A stretch of 64,000 bases of DNA, taken from the NCBI GenBank assembly GCA_021018815.1, contig JAITYX010000009.1:5148501-5212500 (forward strand). Direction: 5' to 3'. The notes beneath the pieces were generated by a model. It did no database searches. It was not told the DNA's origin and worked only from the letters and a program-made list of their open reading frames with translations. The position numbers and the translations under genes are program-made. Each line of letters starts with the position of its first letter. Within the stretch, counting starts at the first letter, position 1. Source of the stretch: Talinum fruticosum (lineage: Eukaryota; Streptophyta; Magnoliopsida; Caryophyllales; Talinaceae). This document shows positions 55,665-64,000 of the stretch, one piece after another.

Positions 55665-57189
55665 CGAAGACTCGGACTTTGCAGGTGTATCATTCTAAGT
55701 ACCATCAAGGAATCAGGTACAAACTTTATCTCTTATAAGTTTTGATTACAAGTCATTCCGAGTGGTTTATAAACTTTTCTAAGTAATCTAGAATCTTTTT
55801 GAGTATTACGTAAACCATTGCATATGTTCTCAACCGATTCTAACCGACTCGTAAAGCATACTCTTGCTTATCGGTTCACACACGCTTCGAGTCACTCGGA
55901 TAACACTCGGACTTATTGCATGTTCAAACATTTACTCTAACGTACATAAACTCGGTTCCGACTTCACGTTCTAAGCCCGATTGAATTACGAGTGTTAATT
56001 CATCTCCTTAAGTCAACTTGCTTTGTTTGAACCATGCTCGTCTAAGTTCAAGTCTCGTTACTCGATAATTCTTAACCGACTTGCTTTACTTCTAGATTGA
56101 CTCAGATGCAATTTGAGCATAATGGATATTAGACTCGTAAAATTCCACTCCTTCGAGAATCGGATAATTATGCACTTAATTATCTTAATTAATTTATTAT
56201 TTGTGTTTAACCTTGGATCAAAGTATTTTATACTTTGGGAACCAAATTGATTTACTTTTGTAGGTTATTCAAATGAGGTTATCCTACTTTTGAATTACAA
56301 AAGTAACCGACTTGAAGATGTCAAATCACCAAGCAGACAAGGCTTTTCCTACTTCGACCTAGGCCCAGTACATCGTGTCAAGGTTGTTTGTTTCCAAAAT
56401 TGGAAATCTTTAACGCTAAGCTCAACGGTGGTTTCCACCCTACCTTTCAGACACTACTAGTGGTTTGGGACATCTAAAGGAGTCAAGAGTCGTTGCCCAA
56501 CGTTCACACCTTAATGGATATTTTCCGAGTCACTCGGAAAAAGTCATTGCAACGGTCATAAAGGACTTCTAATCGAAGAGAGTCACAACGGCTAATCTGC
56601 TTGGTCATCTATAAATAGAAGCCGACTCTCAAGACTTGAAGATTGTTGGAACCATTGTCAAATACACATATTTAAGCAAAAGTCGTTGTATTCACATTCA
56701 ATCTTCTACTTACAACTCCAACTCTATACTTAATATATTTTTGAGTTGTAAGGTCTTGTAATCAGTCATAAACACTTATTGTTACTTTCGAGTAAAGTCC
56801 CTTGACTGAGCTGTAAGGGTTAACTCATCTCGGTTCTCCCTAACTGTAAAGGTTACCTTAGTTAGGAAGTATTAGATAAGATAAGGGAACTTCGAGTCTA
56901 GGAAAATTGAGTAACGAATTGTCTAAGGGAGCAATTTTGGTTAAGTCTTTCTACTCGTATTTTGTGGATTCAAAATAGTGGATTTGACTTGGTGCTTGGA
57001 TTAGCACCGACCGTGGTTTTCTGCCCCAGGAGGGTTTACACGTAATTTCCGAGTTAACACTTTTCCGAGTCCAATCTAGACTCAGATCTGTCTCTTAGTC
57101 GATTAGTTTTAATCTTCCATTCTTTAGTAAAATTTCACCCTATTCACCCTCCTCTAGGGTGATTAAGTTTTTCCAAGAGCAAACCTTCA
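55665..57189 (+). repeat. 5' LTR of the SIRE-like element
   Basis: 1,525 bp. Begins near CGAAGACTCGGAC (family start TGAAGACTC; a TG may instead be at 55662) and ends GAGCAAACCTTCA. TATA box TATAAATA at 56610-56617 within CATCTATAAATAGAAGCC. Shares length and blocks with the LTRs at 22492-24000 and 33257-34798. Confidence 0.85.
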
Positions 57190-57249
57190 ATTGGTATCGA
57201 GCCTAGCCTTTCGTAAATTATTTAACCATCCGAAGGTTTAAGGATCAAA

Positions 57250-58960
57250 TGGCTTAGAACAATGGAGAGTTTGATGAAGGAAGATCTTCTAGCAGACCAC
57301 CAAAGTTCAAAGGATCTAACTTTGTGCACTAGAAGAAGCTCATGGAATGTTTCCTCGTTGGACCACGATGAAGATGTCCGGAACATCATACAAGTAGGGA
57401 ACTACGTTCCAATGAAGATGGAAGAAACAAGACTCATGCCCAAAACAAAATCCGAATACACCATCGAAGAAGTATAGAAGTTCGAAAGAACTTCAAGGCC
57501 GATGAACATTATGATGTGCGCCATTAGCTCGGAAGAATACAACCGAGTGTCAGCACGTGACACAGCCAAAAGAAGTGTGGGACACGCTTGTCAACACTTA
57601 TGAAGGCACAAGCCAAGTCAGACAAGCGAAGATAAGCTAATATCTTCACAAGTACGAGCTGTTTAAGATGGAGCCGAAGAAAACATCACTCGGATGTTCA
57701 TCCGCTTCACTGAGATTACTAACAATCTCAAATCTCTGGGTAGAAAGATTTTCCACAAGGAAATGTGCGAGAATGATACTCGAAGCCTACCCAAGAGAAG
57801 ATGGGGTCCCAAGGTGACAACCATCGAAGAGGCTCGGAACCTGTCCTTACGAAGCCGGACAAACTCATTGGGAAGCTACTCACCCATGAGATCCACCCGG
57901 AAGAGGAGGATGCAGAGGTCAGCACTAAAAAGAACATTGCACTAAAGGCCTCGGAAAACAAAGAAGCAAATCTGAGTTCCTCCGACTCGAAGAGGATCCC
58001 ATGACACTTATCACGAGAGGCTTCTAAAGAATGATGAAGCACAAAAGATGAGATAAGAAGCCAAGAGAAGAGTTATATAAGAAAGACAAGAAGGATAGAA
58101 AAGGTAAACACTCTTCCCCTTCAAAGTTATTTTTAACTAAGAACTCCGACTGTTTCAATGTGGTAGCAAGGAACACATAGTCAAAGACTGTCCCAGGAGA
58201 AAGAGGGACAGAAAGAAGAAAAAGGCTATGATGGCCACATGGAGTGATGAAGACTCATAAGAAGATGATGACTCATAAGAAGATGATGAGGACTCGGATG
58301 ATTCAAACTGTCTAATGGTACTCTCAGATTCGAAGCCGAATCGAGTCGGACTCGGATCACTTAGATAGTGAGGAAACAAATCCTCGGGAGGTAATTGAAT
58401 ACTTCCTCAAGTTCTCCAAAGTTGATTTAGCTAAATACATTTATACTTTGGAAGAAAGGTCCACTTCGACTCTTCTCGGTTTAAAGTACAACTTGAGTTT
58501 GTTACTTCGAGAGCATCTCTTTGAAAAATGAATTGGAAAAGCTAAGACTTACTCGAGAGAACTCAAGATTAGTGCTCAATCCAATGAGACTGAGTCCGAG
58601 TCATTGAGAAGAGAAAATGAGCATCTGAAGCAAGAGCTCAATGAGTCTCAAAAGCTTGTTCTAAAATTCACTCAAGGCCAAAAAACCTTGACATGCTCTT
58701 AGGATCACAATGTGTCTCCTTCAGAAAAGAAGGACTTAGTTTTAACAAAGAGGAGGAATCTAATTCCTACTCGGAACTTTTCAAAAGGATTCCGGAACTG
58801 TAAAGTTCGGGAAGGCTGAGCATGGTCCCATTCATGAGAATGAAAAGAGGACTCGCCTGGACCAGTTTACAAGAGAAAACCTCCTCCACTCGTTTATAAA
58901 AGAAAAGCTTTTCAAAAGAAAGAGACACGAGACTCAGTTCTCTAAAAGAAAGACTAAGAA
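57250..58960 (+). pseudogene. Copia gag, frame-broken
   Basis: Near the start, one frame reads EGRSSSRPPKFKGSNF, the gag opening also seen in the minus-strand copy at 33.2 kb. 57780-57990 aligns with that copy's THEIHPEEEDAEVSTKKN region. A CCHC zinc knuckle lies at 58150-58190 (FQCGSKEHIVKDCP); its first Cys is lost through what looks like a one-base deletion in CTGTTTCAATGT. At least four stops interrupt the frame. Gag would form the virus-like particle. Confidence 0.78.
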
Positions 58961-59099
58961 TCAGACCAAACCCAAAGTTATTCAAATATGGGTTCCCAAG
59001 AGTGTACTTCCTCAAAAAGGACCACAGTAAAGGGAGTTATTGGTTTCATTAGAGGAAGTGAGAAAGGTTAGTTTGTTTCCGGCTTGCAGGTAGCTCGAG

Positions 59100-62000
59100 A
59101 AAGAACAAAAGGGCATTGGTACCTGGACAGTGGATTCTCACGTCACATGTCGGGAAATCCAAGACTCTTTTCTAAGTTGGAAGAGTACAAAGGAGGCAAA
59201 GTCACATTTGGAGATGACAACAAGGGCAAGATAATTGGGATAGGCAAGATTGGAAAATAAAACGATCCGGTAAGCCCGAGTATACCTTGTCAAGGGATTA
59301 AAGTACAATCTACTCAGCATCTCTCAACTGTGTGACAAAGGTCAAGAGGTAAGATTCCTCGGACCAACTGTTATATCCCTGATGATACTACCAAGGAGAC
59401 CAAGCTTTCAGGTAAGAGATCGGGTAACACCTATACTATTCCTCTTTCGACCCAAGTCGGAATTTATCTTCCTTAAAAGCATCTCTACATGATGATTCAT
59501 GGACATGACATCGTAAATTAGGTCATATTAGCATGCATACCATTAAGAAGCTTGCTTCTCATGGTTTAGTTAGAGGATTGCCTAACTTTGCATTTAAGAA
59601 AGATAAAACCTGTGAAGCTTGTACAAAAGGGAAACATGTCAAATCTTCTTTCAAACCTCTGAAAACCGTTTCCACATCCAAAGTGCTTGAATTGTTGCAT
59701 ATGGATTTATGTGGAGAAATCCCTGTTAAGAGTTTCGGAGGTAAATCATATGTGCTTGTGATTATTGATGATTACTCACGATTTACCTGGGTTTGTTTTC
59801 TTAAACACAAAAATGAAGCATTTAAAGAGTTCAGCAAGCTCTGCAGGAAAATCCAAGTTGAGTCTCGGACTCGAGATCCAGAGAATTCGAACCGACCATG
59901 AAAGGGAGTTCGCTACTCAGATTTTGCAGAATTGTGTGATAAGAATGACATCTCCCACAACTTCTCAGCACCAAGAACTCCTCAACAAATGGAGTAGTAG
60001 AGAGAAAGAACCGGACTCTTGAAGAAATAGGAAGGACAATGATGATTGAAAATGATCTACCCAACTATTTCTAGGCTAAGGCGATCAACACAGACAAACT
60101 ACACATTAAACAGATGCCTCATCGGACCCATCCTGAAGAAAACTCTATACGAGCTCTATAAAGGGAAGAAACCCAACATTTCATATTTCAAACCCTTTGG
60201 ATATAAGTGCTTCGTTCACAATAATAGTAAGGATCACTTGACCAAATTTGATGCTAGGTCGGATGAAGGTATTTTTCTTGGGTATTCATCTCATAGCAAA
60301 GCATATCATATTTTCAATAAAAGAACTAACAAAGTGGAAGAAAGCATCCACGTTGTGTTTGATGAGATTGAACAGGAAAAACCAAGTGAGTCAACATTCT
60401 CAAACTTGAAGCTCAGTAGAGATGATGATCTTGATGAAAATGAGCTCATCAAGAATCAAATCAAAGTCACTCAGAACAAAGTGACTCAAAACATAATGAC
60501 TTAGAATGAGACAACTCAAGAGCCAGCTCAGAATGTTGAACGTCGATCGGATGAACAAGCTCACTCAGAACGGACTTCTAAAGATCAACCAATTAAACCT
60601 ATAGATCTGGTGAACTAGAGAACAGGTAGAGCATTCAAGTATGCTTCTAGCCACCCACTAGAAAACATCTTGTCCGATATCAACGAGTGGGGTAAGAACT
60701 CGTTCCTCTCTACAAAATCTATGTGCATTAACTGCATTCATTTCATTAACTGAACCCAGAAATGCACTAGAGGTCCTAAATGAACCTGAATGGGTAGAGG
60801 CCATGCAAGAGGAACTCAATCAATTCGAAAGAAACCAAGTTTGGACTTTGACCAAACGACCTTCGACCACCTGGTCATAGGAACCAAATGAGTTTTCAAG
60901 AACAAACTGGATGAAGGTGGGTTGACAGTCAGAAATAAGGCTAGACTTGTGGCTCAAGGTTACAATCAAGAGGAAGGGATTGATTGTGGGGAAACCTTTG
61001 CACCTATTGCCGAATTGAAGTTATTAGAATCCTATTGGCATTTGCATCTAGCATGAATATCAAATTGTAGCAAATGGATGTTAAATGTGCTTTTCTCAAT
61101 GGTTTCATTGAAGAGGAAGGCTATGTTGAGTAGCCCCCTGGATTTGAAAACTCAGAATTTCCAAATCATGTTTTCAAATTGCAAAAAGCTCTCTATGGTC
61201 TTAAACAAGCTCCCGGAGCTTGGTACAAAAGACTGAGCAATTTCTTGGTTGAAATTGATTTTAGAAGAGGTCATATTGACATGACTTTTTTATAAAAAGC
61301 AAGGGGAAAGACTTTCTTATTGCTCGGATCTATGTTGATGACATAATTTTTGGAGCTGCTAATGAAATTCTGTGTCGAGAGTTTTCCGAGTTAATGAGAC
61401 ACGAATTTCAAATGAGTATAATAGGAGAACTCAATTTCTTCCTTGGTCTACAAATCAAGCAAGACAAAGATGGCATCTATGTCCATCAATCAAAGTATAC
61501 CAAGGAGCTGCTGAAGATGTACAAACTTCAAGATGCAAAACATACAGCGACACCTATGAGCAGCACCATAAAAGTAGACTCGGATGAGAAAGGTAAAGCG
61601 AGTATATCGAAACTCTATCGAGGTATGATTGGATCTTTGCTATATCTTACTTTCAGTAGGCCAGACATAATGTTTAGTGTATATCTATGTGTAAGATTTC
61701 AAGCTAATCCAAAAGAATCACATCTCATTGCGGTGAAGAGAATATTCGGATATCTTGCAGGGACTCAAAATCTAGGTCTATGGTACTCAAGAGACTCGGA
61801 ACTGACTCTCACTGGATACACGAGATGCTGACTACGCTGGGTACAAAGTTGATAGAAAGAGCACTTCAGGAGCCTGCCGGTTTCGGGTCAATCCACGATA
61901 TCTTGGCACTAAAAGAAACAAAACTTAGTAGCTCTATCAACTCGCTGCAGTTGAGTATATTGTAGCTGGAGCATGCTGTGCTCAAATTTTATGGATCAAG

Positions 62001-62271
62001 CAACACTTGAGAGATCTTGGACTTACGTTCAAATCAATTCCAATCAAGTGTGACAATCAAAGTGCAATCAGCATCACCAAGAATCTAGTTCGAGCACTCA
62101 AAGACAAAACATATTGAGGTCGGGTATCATTTTCTAAGAGACCACTCGAGAAAGGTGATATTGAACTTGAATTCATTCCTACCAAACTTCAATTAGCTGA
62201 TATCTTTACTAAGCCACTTAGTGAGGATCAGTTTTGCTTTATTAGGAATGAGCTTGGCATGATCAATGCGT
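59100..62271 (+). pseudogene. Copia pol (protease-integrase-RT-RNase H), frame-broken
   Basis: Protease: WYLDSGFSRHMSG at about 59120-59160 (active-site DSG). Integrase: HHCC zinc region in RKLGHISMHTIKKL and CEACTKGKH (59512-59640); catalytic Asp residues in LLHMDLCGE and VIIDDYSRF (59690-59780); the third acidic site near 59990 is hit by stops. Integrase C-terminal part: 60046-60504 with FDARSDEGIFLGYSSHS. Reverse transcriptase: QMDVKCAFLNGFIEEE (about 61070) and LQKALYGLKQAPGAWYK; the YVDD catalytic box is intact at 61331-61342. RNase H: DYAGYKVDRKSTSG (with a shift near 61830) to LQLADIFTKPLSEDQF and stop at 62271. Multiple stops show it is dead. Confidence 0.88.
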
Positions 62272-62947
62272 AATTATGTGCTTTTCTGACGTATGGTTAC
62301 TTTGCATGATTATATGTTATATGCCTTCTTTCTTTAATAACAATTAGTTCGAGTTGAACCAGTGATACTCGAGCTCCGAGTTATTAGTTGTTTGCAGTTT
62401 CGAGTCACTCAGAAACTTCACCGAGTTAGACTCAGATTTGGAGAAAAATGGACATCAAACTTACGAAATCATCTCTAGATCGATGGAGAATTTCAGAAAT
62501 TTCTTTTAAAATCTCTCTTTTTCTCTCTATCTCTTGCGCACATCGATCAAACAACTAGCCGTTGGGAGACAATCGCTGGAATTCTAACCGTTGGAAAGCG
62601 AACAGTCACACCGGTCCGAGGTGACCGTTGGAGAGCGGGGTCAAAGCGAACACTCGAAGGACGATTATTTCTCGATAAATAACATCTATTTTCCTTCATT
62701 ACGCTACTTTACTCTCCAATTACTCTCACTCTCTCAATTACTTCATCTCGCGCAAACTCTCTCTACGTTTGAAGAAAGTTTTCGTCGCTCTCAAGCTAAG
62801 AGGAAGCATTCTTAAGTAAGCTCTGTCACTCTCAGCTCTCTCTCTACTCCTTCATTTTTTTTGCTCACTTTCGTCGAGCTATTTCTCTCTCTCTCTCTCT
62901 CTCTTCTCTATCAAAAGTTCATCTTTCTTTTCGTTTCTTCATCAAAC
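62272..62947 (+). other. Leader upstream of the env-like ORF
   Basis: Non-coding stretch between pol and the env-like ORF. It becomes strongly pyrimidine-rich toward the ORF (CTCTCACTCTCTC; a (TC)n tract at 62884-62904), with GATAAATAACATC near 62672, and ends AACATG. It looks like a plant promoter plus 5' UTR, or a branch/acceptor region, suggesting that the ORF had its own transcript or splice site. Confidence 0.5.
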
Positions 62948-64000
62948 ATGCCGAAAAGAGGTTCACACCTCGATTTTCTTGGTTTCGCCACCAAGAAACC
63001 TTGTACCAAAAGCCAGGAAGGCCCCTCCATTCCTTCAAAACCTCTTGTCACCCACCATCTAACGTTGGATGAGAAATTCTTCCCGACCACAAAGTTTTCG
63101 TGGTTGGCTAACATAAAATCAACAGGGTCTACAATTTCCTCTGTTTCGGTGATTTCATATATCCAGAACTCGTTTCGAGTTCTATTCCAACCTCTCTAGC
63201 TCCGAGGGTATCCTAACCTCCGGAGTTCAAAATGTTACAGTTCGCATCAACACCTCTTTTCTCCACCGACTCTTCAAAGTCACTTCTCTTTTCCTTAACA
63301 GCAACCCCATATCTTTAAACGAGGTTGCTTGATGAATTCTTCGAAAAATATGCCAAAAATTTTCCTAGGTCACGTAAAAACTTATTCGTGACTCAACTCA
63401 AGTCGAAGCTCGTCTTACGTGTTTTCTGCCGATGAGGACTTTCTTCTCTCGAGCATTCTAGCAAGGAGAACCCTAACTCCAAGCATCTTAAAGCTCTTTA
63501 CGACATCCTTGAGGGCTACGAAGTAGACCTCTTTCTGCTATAGTCGAGCACATGGCAGCCGTGCCTACTCGGACTCGGACAAAGAAGTCCACCCCACTAC
63601 CTTTCCGGGCTCTCCTCACCCTCATCTTCAAGCAATTCAAAGTTCCTCTTCCCTTAGATCATAACGCGGTTTCTAAGGCTGCCATTGTCGTTGGCAAGAA
63701 AGAACTTCTTGGGTATGGATACCAAGAGACCCTACCGGTGTCCGGGTCCATAGCTCGAATTGAGGCCTCCTTCTCCGCCTCAAACTCGGACTCAACCTAT
63801 TCTCTCTCTACCTCCTCTACTGATGGTGCCTCCACCTCGGGTGTCTCTCGATTTTCTCTTTTACTTTGTCCACTGCCATCATAGACAAGCTTTCCTAGGT
63901 GTCCACCAAATTTGAGGACACCCTCCGGTTATTCAAGACTGTCCTTCAGTCTATGACCATCAACTAGAAAATTGCTCAATCCCAAATCCGAGAGCAGCAG
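62948..64000 (+). pseudogene. SIRE env-like ORF (plant transposon protein domain), frame-broken, partial
   Basis: ATG at 62948-62950 (MPKRGSHLDFLGFATKKP) opens 83 codons to a stop at 63199. Frame changes near 63160-63190 then give FYSNLSSSEGILTSG, VQNVTVRINTSFLHRLF and LDEFFEKYAKNF. From 63552, FRALLTLIFKQFKVPLPL and VVGKKELLGYGY follow. The order fits the 'putative plant transposon protein' domain (YPELVRVFYSNL, then IFKxFxVPL), common in ORFs behind pol in SIRE- and Tat-type elements. A Ser/Thr-rich stretch (63760-63850) follows. I see no signal peptide or clear fusion motif, so an envelope role is only a traditional label. The right end is cut by the window. Confidence 0.65.

Larger units (their letters stand above)
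55665..64000 (+). mobile_element. SIRE-like Ty1/copia retrotransposon, near full length, partial at right edge
   Basis: Order: 5' LTR (55665-57189), primer site ATTGGTATCGAGCC (57189-57202), gag, protease, integrase, reverse transcriptase/RNase H ending at 62271, a 0.7-kb intergenic leader, and an env-like ORF reaching the window edge. The 3' LTR is outside. Copia domain order (integrase before RT) and an extra ORF after RNase H define the SIRE/Maximus group. All ORFs carry stops or shifts. It is inserted into the CACTA remnant. Confidence 0.88.

Noticed and set aside
57262..57477. 71-codon gene
   Set aside because: A shifted-frame reading of the SIRE gag start region.
1..64000. CRISPR array, tRNA or rRNA genes, bacterial operons
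   Set aside because: No regularly spaced short repeats with unique spacers, no cloverleaf or rRNA core motifs noticed; the sequence is plant nuclear DNA.

Overview
The window is nuclear DNA from a flowering plant, most likely a eudicot. The evidence is spliced genes with GT-AG introns, plant-type retrotransposon lineages (SIRE-type Ty1/copia, Tat- and Athila-like and chromodomain Ty3/gypsy, CACTA, MULE, hAT and Tourist-like elements), AT-rich spacers, and a ZW10 protein that aligns end to end with the plant form. There are no prokaryotic operons. I saw no tRNA, rRNA or CRISPR array.

Only three host genes are convincing. (1) The 5' part of a secreted acid lipase (minus strand, 1-1080) runs off the left edge. 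(2) A four-exon gene for a 128-residue protein with two membrane segments (minus, 7139-15795) has an intron of about 7 kb filled with transposon debris. (3) A complete 14-exon ZW10 gene (plus, 41832-48623, 758 residues) encodes a vesicle-tethering/kinetochore protein. A 96-codon ORF (minus, 2127-2417) and a 113-codon ORF (minus, 24073-24411) are tentative.

Layout. 1-2.4 kb: lipase and small ORF. 2.5-6.1 kb: two diverged LTR-plus-leader segments of one retroelement family. 6.1-16 kb: MITE, then the two-membrane-segment gene, with a 306-bp solo LTR, a truncated gypsy LTR and a Tat-like LTR in its introns. 16-21 kb: two more Tat-like LTR-plus-leader copies, one with a 225-bp internal tandem duplication. 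21-30 kb: AT-rich spacer, a SIRE solo LTR (22492-24000), a 2.9-kb chromovirus-like solo LTR (25251-28182), two SINE-like units and an Athila-like gag/protease relic. 31-36 kb: a minus-strand, internally deleted SIRE element flanked by two partial Tat-like LTRs. 36-41.5 kb: a FAR1-like relic, two hAT MITEs carrying telomere-like GGGTAT repeats, a long foldback split by one of them, and a Tourist-like MITE just upstream of ZW10. 41.8-48.6 kb: ZW10, with a 1.1-kb MULE in intron 12. 48.9-50.3 kb: two LINE relics. 50.3-52.8 kb: a minus-strand chromodomain gypsy. 52.8-55.66 kb: a CACTA end with Ulp1-protease-like coding relics and three tandem 150-bp repeats. 55.66-64 kb: a nearly full but frame-broken SIRE element, with an env-like ORF, running off the right edge.

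The host genes show no functional link to one another. The window is best read as a gene-poor landscape built by nested transposition and unequal recombination. All positions and exon joints were derived by eye.
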